NCBI RefSeq assembly: GCF_016793595.1
Contig: NZ_JAEULY010000004.1
Coordinates: forward strand, 1-64,000
DNA length: 64,000 nt
Source of the DNA: Phreatobacter sp.
Lineage (GTDB): Bacteria > Pseudomonadota > Alphaproteobacteria > Rhizobiales > Phreatobacteraceae
Direction of reading: 5' to 3'
Below, piece by piece: positions 25,056 through 33,399 of the stretch (position 1 is the first letter of the stretch; every line of letters starts with the position of its first letter). The translations under genes were made by a program, and so were the position numbers. The notes under the pieces were generated by a model. The model saw nothing but the letters and a program-made list of their open reading frames with translations, was not told the origin of the DNA and did no database searches.

Positions 25056-27110
25056 ATGTCGCGCCAGCGCGCACCTTTCCCACCCCTGCCGGCCTCGGCC
25101 CGCCTCGCCGCCCTCGGGCTGTCGGCCGCGCTGCTGCCGGTAACCGCCCTCGCCCAGCAGCCGCCGACGCAATTGCCCGAGATCGTCGTGCACGGCGCCA
25201 GCACCGTGCCGGTGGAGGCGCTGCGCGTCGGCTCGGCGGTGACGGTCGTCACCGAAGAGCAGATCCGCGATCAGGGCGCGACCTCGGTTCCCGACGTGCT
25301 GCGCCTTGTTCCCGGCGTCGCCGTCAACCAGTCGGGCGGCCGCGGCGGCCTGACCCAGTTGCGCCTGCGTGGCGCGGAGGCGAACCAGACGCTGATCGTC
25401 GTCGATGGCATTCCGATCAACGACGTCAACTCCGGCGATGCCGACCTCGCCAACATTCCGGTCGACGCCATCGAGCGCATCGAGGTCGTGCGCGGACCGC
25501 AATCCGGCATCTGGGGGCCGAACGCGCAGGCCGGCGTCATCCTCATCACCACCAAATCCGGTCGCGGCCTGACGCGGCCGGAAGTGACCGCCCGCATCGA
25601 GGGCGGCTCGTTCGGTACGATGCAGGGCTCGGCGACGGTGCGCGGCGCGCAGGGGCCGTTCTACGGCGCTCTGTCGATCTCCGGCCTTCGCTCCGGCGGC
25701 TTCGTCGTCGCGCCCGGCACGACGCGCCCGAACGGTTCGGACATGGGCGCCTTCACCGCCAAGATCGGCGCGGACCTCTCCGAATGGTTCAATGTCGAGG
25801 CTGTCGGGCGCCTCGTCAGCCGCACCGGCTTCTACAATCCCGGCGTGTTCGCTTACGGGCCGCCCTGCATCGGCTTTTTCTGCACGCCAGATCCGCAGAC
25901 CGGGCTGCTTGCCAACGGCACGGGTCGCGGCGTCGCCACCGACGCGCAGGGCCGGATCGTCGCGACGTTCAAGCTTCTGGAAGGCGCCTGGACGCACCGC
26001 TTCTCGGCCGACGCGTCGCACCAGACGACCAATTCGCGCAGCAGCTATCTCAGCAGCTTCGGTTTCCTCGAATCCGAGGCCTTCTGGTCCAAGACCGAGC
26101 GCACGCGGGCAGAGTACCGCACCGCCTACACGTTCGAGACGCCGTCGTTCCTGGGCGCCCGCCACACCATCGTCGGCGGCGTCGAGGCCGTCCGCGAGCG
26201 CTTCCGCTATTACTACGAGAGCGACGGCTTCTTCGGCTATTCGCCCAACGACAGCTACGCCACGACGGGGCGCGCACGCGAGCGCAAGGGCCTCTACGGC
26301 GAGTATCTCCTGAGCCTGCAAACCGGATTCGCCCTCTCGGCCGCGTTGCGTCACGACTGGAACTCGTCGTTCCGCAACGCGACGACCTGGCGTCTGACCG
26401 CCGCGCAAAGCTTCGAGACCGGTACGCGGCTCCATGCCTCGATCGGCAAGGGCGTCACCAATCCGACCTTCTTCGAGCAGTTCGGCTTCTTCGCCAATTT
26501 CACCGGCAATCCGGCGCTCAGGCCGGAAAGCTCCATCGGTTGGGACGCCGGCGTGGAACAGCGCTGGTTCGGCGGGCGGCTCGTGACGGACGTCACCGTC
26601 TTCCGGGCCAGCATCCAGGACGCCATCGTCCTGTCGGGCGGCACGGCGATCAACCTGCCGTTCCAGACGACGCGGCAGGGCGTCGAGGTCACCGCCACGG
26701 CGCGGCCGGCCGACTGGCTGCGCGTCGTCGCCTCCTACACCTACACCGACACACGCTCTGCCGAACTGGTCAGCGGCGTCTATGTCGCCAAGGAGGCGCT
26801 GCGCCGCCCGCGCCATGCGGCGAGCCTTTCGGCGACCGCCACCCTCCCTGACGACAAGACCAAGGTGACGCTGACGGTCGCCCATAACGGCAATATGCGC
26901 GACACGTTCTTCGGCCCGGCGGGGTCGAGCGACGTCCGGCTTGGCGCCTATACGCTGGTCGGCGCGCAGATCTCCCACGACCTCACCCGCAACGCCACGA
27001 TCTACCTGCGCGGCGAGAACCTGTTCGGCCAGCGCTTCCAGGAGGTCTACGGCTATCAGGGTCCGGGCGCGGCGGTCTATGGCGGCCTGCGCGTGCGCTT
27101 CGGTGACTGA
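25056..27110 (+). CDS. btuB: TonB-dependent cobalamin (BtuB-type) receptor
   Basis: A 684-residue TonB-dependent receptor. Signal peptide about 1-33 (ends ALAQ), TonB-box-like LPEIVVHGA, and a plug with DVLRLVPGVAVNQSGGRGG and IEVVRGPQSGIWGPNAQAGVILI, as in BtuB. The barrel ends with LRVRFGD; the last Phe-type C-terminal barrel signature is present. The cobalamin riboswitch in front strongly supports B12 or a corrinoid as the substrate. No btuCDF genes are adjacent, so inner-membrane import must be encoded elsewhere. PPCIGFFCTP around 268-277 gives a surface disulfide loop. Confidence 0.92.
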   Translation: MSRQRAPFPPLPASARLAALGLSAALLPVTALAQQPPTQLPEIVVHGASTVPVEALRVGSAVTVVTEEQIRDQGATSVPDVLRLVPGVAVNQSGGRGGLTQLRLRGAEANQTLIVVDGIPINDVNSGDADLANIPVDAIERIEVVRGPQSGIWGPNAQAGVILITTKSGRGLTRPEVTARIEGGSFGTMQGSATVRGAQGPFYGALSISGLRSGGFVVAPGTTRPNGSDMGAFTAKIGADLSEWFNVEAVGRLVSRTGFYNPGVFAYGPPCIGFFCTPDPQTGLLANGTGRGVATDAQGRIVATFKLLEGAWTHRFSADASHQTTNSRSSYLSSFGFLESEAFWSKTERTRAEYRTAYTFETPSFLGARHTIVGGVEAVRERFRYYYESDGFFGYSPNDSYATTGRARERKGLYGEYLLSLQTGFALSAALRHDWNSSFRNATTWRLTAAQSFETGTRLHASIGKGVTNPTFFEQFGFFANFTGNPALRPESSIGWDAGVEQRWFGGRLVTDVTVFRASIQDAIVLSGGTAINLPFQTTRQGVEVTATARPADWLRVVASYTYTDTRSAELVSGVYVAKEALRRPRHAASLSATATLPDDKTKVTLTVAHNGNMRDTFFGPAGSSDVRLGAYTLVGAQISHDLTRNATIYLRGENLFGQRFQEVYGYQGPGAAVYGGLRVRFGD

Positions 27111-27159
27111 CACCCTTCGCGAGGTTTCACCGATTCAAACGTTTCGCATCGCTCCATTG

Positions 27160-27190
27160 CCGCGCGCCCGTCGACAGGGCGCGCGGTTTC
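27160..27190 (+). terminator. Hairpin terminator after btuB-like gene
   Basis: CCGCGCGCCC (27160-27169) and GGGCGCGCGG (27177-27186) are perfect 10-base complements around GTCGACA, followed by TTTC. It lies 50 bases after the receptor stop. The T-tract is short, so strength is uncertain. Confidence 0.65.
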
Positions 27191-27246
27191 GGCCAGTCTC
27201 CTGCCCAACGAGCCGGACTATCGATCCGGCCTGACGGGAGGGAATC

Positions 27247-27993
27247 ATGTCGCAGCGGATCGCGGTCGTCACCGGCGCGGGATCGGGAATCGGGCGGGCC
27301 TCGGCGCTTGCCCTCGCGAGGGCCGGCTACGCAGTGGTTATCGCCGGCCGGCGCAAGGACGAGCTCGACAAGACCGTGACCATGGCCGCCGGCGGCACCG
27401 TGGTCGCCGTGCCGACCGACGTTTCGGACGAAGCCTCGGTCGCCGCCCTGTTCAAGACCGTCAAGGACCGGTTCGGCCGCATCGACGTGCTGTTCAACAA
27501 TGCCGGCATGGGCGCGCAGGCCGTGCCGCTCGACGAACTGCCGATCGAGAAGTGGAAGCAGGTGGTGGACGTGAACCTCACCGGCTCCTTCCTCTGCGCC
27601 CGCGAGGCGATGCGGATGATGCGCAAGCAGGACCCGAAGGGCGGCCGCATTATCAACAACGGCTCGATCTCCGCCTATGCGCCCCGCCCCTATTCGGCCC
27701 CCTATACGGCGACCAAGCACGCGGTGCTGGGCCTCACCAAGGCGATCTCGCTCGACGGGCGGGCAGACCGCATCGTCTGCTCGCAGATCGACGTCGGCAA
27801 TGCCGCCACCGAGATGACCGAGCGCATGACCAACGGCGTGCTGCAGGCGGACTTCTCGGTGAAGGTCGAGCCGCGCATGGACGTGAGGCACGTCGCCGAG
27901 GCGGTGGTCCATGTCGCCAACCTGCCGCTCGACGTCAACGTGCTGACCATGACGGTGATGGCCAACGACATGCCCTTCGTCGGGCGTGGCTGA
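27247..27993 (+). CDS. Short-chain dehydrogenase/reductase
   Basis: A 248-residue classical SDR: coenzyme loop [20 protein letters not shown] at the beta-2 end (AGRRKDE) favouring NADP(H), NNAG at LFNNAGMGA, and catalytic S-I-S with Y-T-A-T-K. The C-terminal half contains [11 protein letters not shown], probably the substrate lid. GGAGGGAATC precedes the ATG. It is convergent with cutA at 28000. The substrate cannot be deduced. Confidence 0.9.
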   Translation: MSQRIAVVTGAGSGIGRASALALARAGYAVVIAGRRKDELDKTVTMAAGGTVVAVPTDVSDEASVAALFKTVKDRFGRIDVLFNNAGMGAQAVPLDELPIEKWKQVVDVNLTGSFLCAREAMRMMRKQDPKGGRIINNGSISAYAPRPYSAPYTATKHAVLGLTKAISLDGRADRIVCSQIDVGNAATEMTERMTNGVLQADFSVKVEPRMDVRHVAEAVVHVANLPLDVNVLTMTVMANDMPFVGRG

Positions 27994-27999
27994 GGCCGC

Positions 28000-28335
28000 T
28001 CAGGCCACCTGCCCGCGCAGCCAGGCGAGGTAGTCGGCATCGCCCTCCGGCACCTCGATGACGAGAAAGGCCGGCGTCTCGTAGGAATGGGCCGCGCGAA
28101 ACGCGATCCGCGCTGGCTCCAGCTTCGCGCGGGTCGTCTTGACGATCATCACCGCCTCGTCGGAGCGCTCCACCGCGCCGTTCCAGCGGTAGATGGAGCG
28201 CATCTGCGGCAGGATGTTCACGCAGGCGGCATGCCGGCCCTCCACCAGCAGCGCCCCGATCGCCTCCGCCTCGACAAGGGTTCCGGCGGTCGTATAGATC
28301 AGAACCACATCGTCCGGCGCTGTTCCTGGCGTCAT
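28000..28335 (-). CDS. cutA: Divalent-cation tolerance protein CutA
   Basis: A 111-residue trimeric ferredoxin-like CutA1 protein. Diagnostic stretches are [41 protein letters not shown] and the C-terminal helix region [12 protein letters not shown]. CutA1 was linked to copper/divalent-metal tolerance in E. coli; its broader role is unclear and it may be a signalling or scaffolding protein. The start at 28335 has the strong GGGAGGGA ribosome binding site; the upstream in-frame ATG lacks it. It is divergent from the NAD kinase gene, 52 bases away. Confidence 0.92.
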   Translation of the reverse strand: MTPGTAPDDVVLIYTTAGTLVEAEAIGALLVEGRHAACVNILPQMRSIYRWNGAVERSDEAVMIVKTTRAKLEPARIAFRAAHSYETPAFLVIEVPEGDADYLAWLRGQVA

Positions 28336-28387
28336 GTCGTCCCTCCCCGCATGCATCCTTCACGATCGCATGCCAGACTGGCCTGCC

Positions 28388-29170
28388 ATGCCGGACTTCA
28401 AACCCGACCCGAAGAAGATCGCCTTCGTCGCCTCGCCGGCCGCCGAGGCGCAGGACGCTTTCACGCGCCTGACCGAGCGCTATGGCGCCGTCGGTACCGA
28501 CGAGGCCGAGGTGATCGTCGCGCTCGGCGGCGACGGCCTGATGCTGCAGACGCTGCACAAGTCGATCTCCACCGGCAAGCCGATCTACGGCATGAATCGC
28601 GGCTCGGTCGGCTTCCTGATGAACGAATATGCCGAGGAAGCCCTGATCGAGCGCATCTGGACCGCCGAGCAGTCGGTGATTCATCCGCTCGCCATGACCA
28701 CGGTCGACATCCACGGCGAGCGGCACGACGCCCTCGCCATCAACGAGGTGTCGATGCTGCGGCAGACCTCGCAGATCGCCAAGCTGCGGATCCTCGTCGA
28801 CAACCAGCCGCGCATGGACGAACTCGTCGCGGACGGCATTCTGGTGGCGACCCCGGCGGGCTCGACCGCCTACAACCTCTCCGCCAGCGGGCCGATCCTG
28901 CCGCTGAACGCGCCGCTGCTCGCCCTGACGCCCATCTCGCCGTTCCGGCCGCGGCGCTGGCGCGGCGCCCTGCTCCCCGAGCGGGTCTCGCTCAGGATCG
29001 AGGTTCTGGAATCGGCGAAGCGGCCGGTCAGCGCCACCGCCGACCATCACGAAGTCCGCGACGTCGCCAGCGTCGACGTCAAGATGGACACGTCGAAGTC
29101 GATGGTCCTGCTCCACGATCCCGGCCATTCGCTGGACGAGCGAATCCTGCGGGAGCAGTTCGGCGCGTAA
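28388..29170 (+). CDS. nadK: NAD kinase
   Basis: A 260-residue PPNK-family kinase. [15 protein letters not shown] is the GGDG catalytic/ATP loop, [19 protein letters not shown] the NE/D substrate motif, and [22 protein letters not shown] the conserved C-terminal signature. It phosphorylates NAD+ to NADP+. The length is in the short alphaproteobacterial range. Several in-frame ATGs occur (28334, 28370, 28388); the last leads directly into the conserved fold, but no Shine-Dalgarno is clear for any of them, so the start is provisional. Confidence 0.9.
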   Translation: MPDFKPDPKKIAFVASPAAEAQDAFTRLTERYGAVGTDEAEVIVALGGDGLMLQTLHKSISTGKPIYGMNRGSVGFLMNEYAEEALIERIWTAEQSVIHPLAMTTVDIHGERHDALAINEVSMLRQTSQIAKLRILVDNQPRMDELVADGILVATPAGSTAYNLSASGPILPLNAPLLALTPISPFRPRRWRGALLPERVSLRIEVLESAKRPVSATADHHEVRDVASVDVKMDTSKSMVLLHDPGHSLDERILREQFGA

Positions 29171-29243
29171 CGCCGCCGTTGCGACGGGACGTCGCCGACA
29201 GGCTTAACGCTTCGCTAATGGCCGCGCGCTAGAGTTGGCGTCG

Positions 29244-29789
29244 ATGATCCGCATCGATTTCAACCGGCTGCGCTTTCTCGTCATTGACGACAACGCACAC
29301 ATGCGTCGCATCGTGCGGACGCTGCTGCATGGTTTCGGCGCGCGCGAGGTCTATGAGGCGGAGGACGGCGCGGCCGGCCTCGAAGCCTTCACCCATTACA
29401 TGCCGGACATCGTCATCACCGACTGGTCGATGCCGATTTTCGACGGGCTTGAGCTGACCAGCATGATCCGCCAGCCCGGCGCCAACGCGAACCCCTATGT
29501 CGCGATCATCATGCTGACCGGCCATTCCGAGAAGAAGCGCGTGCTGGAGTCCCGCGATGCCGGGGTCACCGAGTTCCTTGCCAAACCCATATCGGCAAAG
29601 GCGCTTTATCAGCGCATTCTGAACGTCGTCGTTAACCCGCGACCGTTTATCAGGACCAAGACCTTCTTCGGTCCGGACCGTCGGCGGAACCACAGTTCCA
29701 GCTATGTCGGCCCCGAGCGTCGAAAAGGCGAGAAGGCCGACGTGATCAAGGTCCAGCCGCTTCTCGACAAGACCAAAAGCTCAGTGTGA
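29244..29789 (+). CDS. CheY-like receiver with Arg-rich C-terminal tail (Cle-like)
   Basis: A 181-residue protein with a complete receiver domain at 10-128: acidic pair D15/D16, phospho-acceptor D60 in IVITDWSMP, T92 in IIMLTGHS and K114 in FLAKPIS. Residues 130-161 form a tail rich in Arg with F-F-G-P-D-R-R-R and Y-V-G-P-E-R-R-K. This resembles the arginine-rich tail of Caulobacter Cle proteins, which I recall bind c-di-GMP and the flagellar switch; that link is inference. It overlaps the downstream Hpt gene by GTGA, so the two likely form a phosphorelay unit. Confidence 0.8.
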   Translation: MIRIDFNRLRFLVIDDNAHMRRIVRTLLHGFGAREVYEAEDGAAGLEAFTHYMPDIVITDWSMPIFDGLELTSMIRQPGANANPYVAIIMLTGHSEKKRVLESRDAGVTEFLAKPISAKALYQRILNVVVNPRPFIRTKTFFGPDRRRNHSSSYVGPERRKGEKADVIKVQPLLDKTKSSV

Positions 29790-30367
29790 CGGAACCCAGC
29801 ATGCCCAAGCCGAAGCAGCCAGCGCTCGACGAGGCCTCGGTCCAGGGATTCAAGGACCATGAGGTCATCACGCCGACCCGAAACCTCAAATCCTATGGCC
29901 GCAAGGCGAAGATCAAGGTCGACGAATTCGGCTTCGACATGGAGGCCATCGAGCGGGCCGAGGCGGCGCTGGCCGACCTTGCCGGCGAATTCGACGAGTG
30001 GATGGCCAAGGAAGTCGAGCGGCTGACCAGGGCACGCGACGCCATCGCCGCGACCGGGCTCAATGCCGACACGCGCAGCGCGCTCTACACCGCCGCCCAC
30101 GACATCAAGGGCGAAGCCGCGACCTTCGGATATCCGCTGGCCGCGCGCATCGCCGACAGCCTGCGCCAGCTGCTCGACGGCATCGAGGACGATCAGGCGG
30201 TGCCTCTCGGGCTCGTGCTGCAGCATGTCGAGGCGGTGCGCGCCATCGTGCGCGAGGGCGCCAAGGGCGAGGACCATCCGCTTGCGGTCGCCATGGCCGA
30301 CCAGCTTGGCGCCGCAACGAGCCAGAAGCTGATCGCCATCACCGGCGCGCCGTCCATCGCGCCCTGA
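29786..30367 (+). CDS. Histidine phosphotransfer (Hpt) domain protein
   Basis: A 193-residue protein. After a basic N-terminal extension it has an Hpt four-helix bundle, about 55-175, with the phospho-acceptor motif A-A-H-D-I-K-G-E-A (H105, HxxKG). It has no kinase core, so it would accept a phosphate from a separate hybrid kinase and pass it to a receiver, most simply its overlapping partner. The GTG start overlaps the receiver stop by four bases (GTGA); ATG at 29801 is an alternative. It converges with the DUF2336 gene. Confidence 0.82.
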   Translation: MTEPSMPKPKQPALDEASVQGFKDHEVITPTRNLKSYGRKAKIKVDEFGFDMEAIERAEAALADLAGEFDEWMAKEVERLTRARDAIAATGLNADTRSALYTAAHDIKGEAATFGYPLAARIADSLRQLLDGIEDDQAVPLGLVLQHVEAVRAIVREGAKGEDHPLAVAMADQLGAATSQKLIAITGAPSIAP

Positions 30368-30407
30368 GGCGCGGCATCTCTATCGGCGCATCGCGACGGC
30401 GCGGCCG

Positions 30408-31595
30408 TCAGGCCGCAGCGACCAGCGGAATCTCGACATCCCCATCGTCAAGCGCGTCATTGCCCGCGATCAGGTCGCGGGTGAAGGCGCGGGCTTCCTC
30501 GCGCGCGGCCTCGGCGGCGAAGCGGCGCAGCAGGGCGAGGAGCTGGTCGAGTTCGGTCGGCGCCAGGGGCGCATAGGCGGTCAGCACGCGCTCCACCATG
30601 CGGCGGCGCAGTTGCGCGTCGCCGCCGCGGAACGTGCCGGCTCCGTCGTCGTGCCAAGCATCAAGCGCCGCGCGAAAGGCCGGATAGGCCGAGAGCGGCA
30701 GACCCGCCTTGTCGTAAAGGGCCCGGAAACCCGCCCCGCGACGGTCGTGGACGAAGCCGGCGGCCCGGCGGATGCCGAGCCCGGAGAGTTCCGCCAGCGC
30801 CTCCTCGAACAGCCGGACATGACCCGAGAGCAGCGCGCGCAGCACGAGGCCGGTGGTGAGCTGGCCCGACAGCCGCAGATGTCGCACCAGCGGCATCAGC
30901 CCCTCCCCGCCACAGCCGGCGGCAATCACCACGGTCGCCTTCTCGGACGCCTCGCGGACGATGCGGTCGGCCCGGTCGGCGGCGAGCCATTCGCGCCCCG
31001 TGACAAAGGCGGAGAGCGCCGACGACAGTTTGACGACCAGCGCCTGCCGCGCGCCGGGCGAGAGATCCTCGCGCGCGAACAGCGCCTCGCGGATGTCGCC
31101 GTCGTCGCCGAAGCGCTCGACGATCCGGTCGATGGAGAAGGCGGGAATGTCGGCGTCGAGCGCCACCAGCGCGAGACAGGCCTCAAGGCAGCCGACTTCG
31201 GCGATGGCGGCGCAGACCGGGGCCGGCAGATCGTCGCGCTGGGCGATGGCATATTGCACCAGCGGTTCGCCGGAGCCGACGAGATCGACCAGCTCGGCAT
31301 CGAGCAGCAGCGGCGAATGGCGCGCGACGAGGCCGGCGATCTCCGGCTGATCCTGCAAGAGGCCGATCAGCACGCTGTGCGGCGCGTCCTCGGCGGTTGC
31401 GAAAGCATCCGCGAGAGCCCGGCGAACCAGCGGCGACGGGTCGTCCAGCAGCGTGACCATCGCCGATTCGGCAGCGGCGCGATCATCGACCGAAAGGTCC
31501 GAGTAAAGGTAGGCACGGGCGAGAGCGGAGGTCGCATCCGCCCGGTCACCCGCCGATGCGGTTTGGATCCAGCGCAGGAAATGCCGCACGATCAT
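30408..31595 (-). CDS. DUF2336 (HEAT-like repeat) domain protein
   Basis: A 395-residue helical protein with repeated HEAT-like units such as DDPSPLVRRALADAFATAEDAP, GSGEPLVQYAIAQRDDLPAPVCAAIAE and ALFAREDLSPGARQALVVKL. This arrangement fits DUF2336, an alphaproteobacterial family of unknown function. No signal peptide or membrane helix. It is leftward, 126 bases downstream of the lytic transglycosylase gene, and may share its transcription. Position beside a receiver/Hpt pair suggests a signalling scaffold, but no direct evidence exists. Confidence 0.82.
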   Translation of the reverse strand: MIVRHFLRWIQTASAGDRADATSALARAYLYSDLSVDDRAAAESAMVTLLDDPSPLVRRALADAFATAEDAPHSVLIGLLQDQPEIAGLVARHSPLLLDAELVDLVGSGEPLVQYAIAQRDDLPAPVCAAIAEVGCLEACLALVALDADIPAFSIDRIVERFGDDGDIREALFAREDLSPGARQALVVKLSSALSAFVTGREWLAADRADRIVREASEKATVVIAAGCGGEGLMPLVRHLRLSGQLTTGLVLRALLSGHVRLFEEALAELSGLGIRRAAGFVHDRRGAGFRALYDKAGLPLSAYPAFRAALDAWHDDGAGTFRGGDAQLRRRMVERVLTAYAPLAPTELDQLLALLRRFAAEAAREEARAFTRDLIAGNDALDDGDVEIPLVAAA

Positions 31596-31721
31596 CGGAA
31601 CAGGAACCTGAGGCGAGCTACTCGGGAGGTGGCGGAAAATCCGCCTGCGGGAAGGCTAGAGCGACGCGCTTAACAAAGCGTTCACCACGAAAATTAACGG
31701 GTCGGGGATTGCCGGCGGGCG

Positions 31722-32804
31722 TCAGCGGCCGCGCACGTCAGGCCGCAGATATTGCGACAGGTCGAGCGGTCCCGCGCGCCGGACAGTCTGAACCTGAACC
31801 GGGTAGAACGGCCCGCCAACGGCCTGCTGGCCGGGAGACGCCGAACTGGCGGCCGATGAGGCCTGCGCCCCGCCCGAAGCCGCCGAAGGCGGCGTCAGCG
31901 CCGTCGCCAGATTGACGCGCGGCGCGCCGGCCTGATTGCCCCGCCCGAGCGCGGTCCAGGTCGCCGCGACGAAGGCATTGATGGGCCCGCCATTGCCGGA
32001 GAACATCGAGTGGAACGGCCGACCCGGATCGGCATTGATCCGCGGCACGGCGGACCAGCCGGCCGAGGCCGCCTCCGTTTCCAGCGCCGGCGTGCCGGCA
32101 GCCGCCGCCGTCTGGGTGGCGCCCGCCGTCTGGGTGGCGCCCGCCGTGGCGGCGACCGTCGAGGTCCGCCCGGACGACAGGACGCCGTAGACCTCGGCGA
32201 TGGTCCGCGGCCGGCCCTGATCGAAGAAGATGCGGCGATTCGCGCCGGCAGCGTCCGGGAACATGCGCGCGGCGGTCGCCTGCGGGTTGGTCTGGTTGAG
32301 GTTGATCAGACGCGAGGCGCCGCCCGAACCGAGGAAATGCGCCATGTAGAGCTCGCCCTCGGTCGGGTCGCGCCCGGTCGCGGAGCGGAGCTCGGCGGCA
32401 TTCCGATTGGTGAAGGCGCCCGCCATCAGGGCTGACACGGCGGGATCGTCGCGCAGGGCCAGAATCTGCTGTCGCGCGGCCGGATCGGCGACGGTCGGGC
32501 GGCCCGAGCCGTCGCGTCCGATCTGTTCGGCATAGCGCGAGAGGCCGAGATTGCGGCCCTCCTCGCGCATCATGGTCAGCCAGGTCGAGTCGATGAACTG
32601 GAACAGGCCGCGCGCCGAGGACGACGGGGCCTGCGCGGTCGGCTGGAGGCTCGATTCGCGCTGGGCGGTGCGCAGGAGATAGTCGAAGCCGGCGCCGGTC
32701 TTCTGCGCCGCCGTCTGAATCGCCGAAACGACGCGGCTGACCCCGGCCTCGGCGGCCGTGGTGGGTCTGCTCTGCGGTTCGGCTGATGAGCGGAAGAGAA
32801 ACAT
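31722..32804 (-). CDS. Lytic transglycosylase domain protein
   Basis: A 360-residue protein with a lysozyme-like transglycosylase fold at about 20-190: LLRTAQRESSLQPTAQ contains the catalytic Glu (R-E-S-S), SSARGLFQFIDSTWL follows, and ELYMAHFLGSGGASRLI is typical. No signal peptide is visible at the N-terminus (MFLFRSSAEPQ), so export would be non-canonical, for example through a flagellar or other secretion system. The middle part has an Ala/Thr/Gly-rich stretch including TAGATQTAGATQTA, encoded by tandem repeats near 32110-32160. The tail is Ser/Ala-rich. Confidence 0.85.
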   Translation of the reverse strand: MFLFRSSAEPQSRPTTAAEAGVSRVVSAIQTAAQKTGAGFDYLLRTAQRESSLQPTAQAPSSSARGLFQFIDSTWLTMMREEGRNLGLSRYAEQIGRDGSGRPTVADPAARQQILALRDDPAVSALMAGAFTNRNAAELRSATGRDPTEGELYMAHFLGSGGASRLINLNQTNPQATAARMFPDAAGANRRIFFDQGRPRTIAEVYGVLSSGRTSTVAATAGATQTAGATQTAAAAGTPALETEAASAGWSAVPRINADPGRPFHSMFSGNGGPINAFVAATWTALGRGNQAGAPRVNLATALTPPSAASGGAQASSAASSASPGQQAVGGPFYPVQVQTVRRAGPLDLSQYLRPDVRGR

Positions 32805-32899
32805 CTCGGCTATGTCCGGAGGGGAAGCCCCTCTGAACTTAATGGTGCTTCATTATGGTAAACGAAATCGTAACGAGCTGACCTAAGGGGAGCCAGGCC

Positions 32900-33394
32900 A
32901 TGGCCGACACCGCCGCGATCCCGGATGTCCGCCGCCATCAGCGCGGCGGCATTTACTTCGACGACTTCGCCGTCGGTCAGGTGATCCAGCACCGCATCAC
33001 CCGCTCGGTCACGCAGATGGACAACATGCTGTTCTCCACGCTGACGATGAACCCGCAGCCCCTGCACATCGACCGGCAGTTCTCGGAGGCTTCCGAATGG
33101 GGCCAGCCGCTGATGAACTCGCTGTTCACGCTCGGCCTCTTGATCGGCATCTCGGTGCCGGACACCACCAACGGCACGCTGTTCGCCAATCTCGGCATGA
33201 CCGACGTGAAGTTCCCCCATCCGCTGTTCGAGAACGACACGGTCCACTGCGAGAGCACGGTCGTCGCCAAGCGCGAATCGAAGTCGCGGCCGACAATGGG
33301 CGTCGTGGAATTCCATCACCGCGCCTTCAACCAGAACGACAAGCTGGTCGCCGAATGCCTGCGCCAGTCGCTCGTCCTGAAGCGGCCGGAGTGA
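32900..33394 (+). CDS. MaoC-family (R)-hydratase, mesaconyl-CoA-type
   Basis: A 164-residue hot-dog fold enzyme. Key segments are GGIYFDDFAVGQVIQHRITRSVTQMDN and the hydratase core MNPQPLHIDRQFSEASEWGQPLMNSLFT, where D-x-x-x-x-H-like active-site residues (L-H-I-D) are preserved. It is followed by a CitE-like lyase that overlaps its stop by GTGA/GGAG; this pair is known from mesaconyl/methylmalyl-CoA and branched-chain acyl-CoA pathways. It may hydrate an enoyl-CoA such as mesaconyl-C1-CoA. Substrate assignment is by family only. Confidence 0.82.
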   Translation: MADTAAIPDVRRHQRGGIYFDDFAVGQVIQHRITRSVTQMDNMLFSTLTMNPQPLHIDRQFSEASEWGQPLMNSLFTLGLLIGISVPDTTNGTLFANLGMTDVKFPHPLFENDTVHCESTVVAKRESKSRPTMGVVEFHHRAFNQNDKLVAECLRQSLVLKRPE

Positions 33395-33399
33395 CCGCA

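Noticed and set aside
24915..27113. 732-residue leftward open frame antisense to the BtuB-type receptor
   Set aside because: It is a long antisense frame caused by GC-rich codon structure. It has no fold signature, no ribosome binding site, and the opposite strand clearly encodes the receptor.
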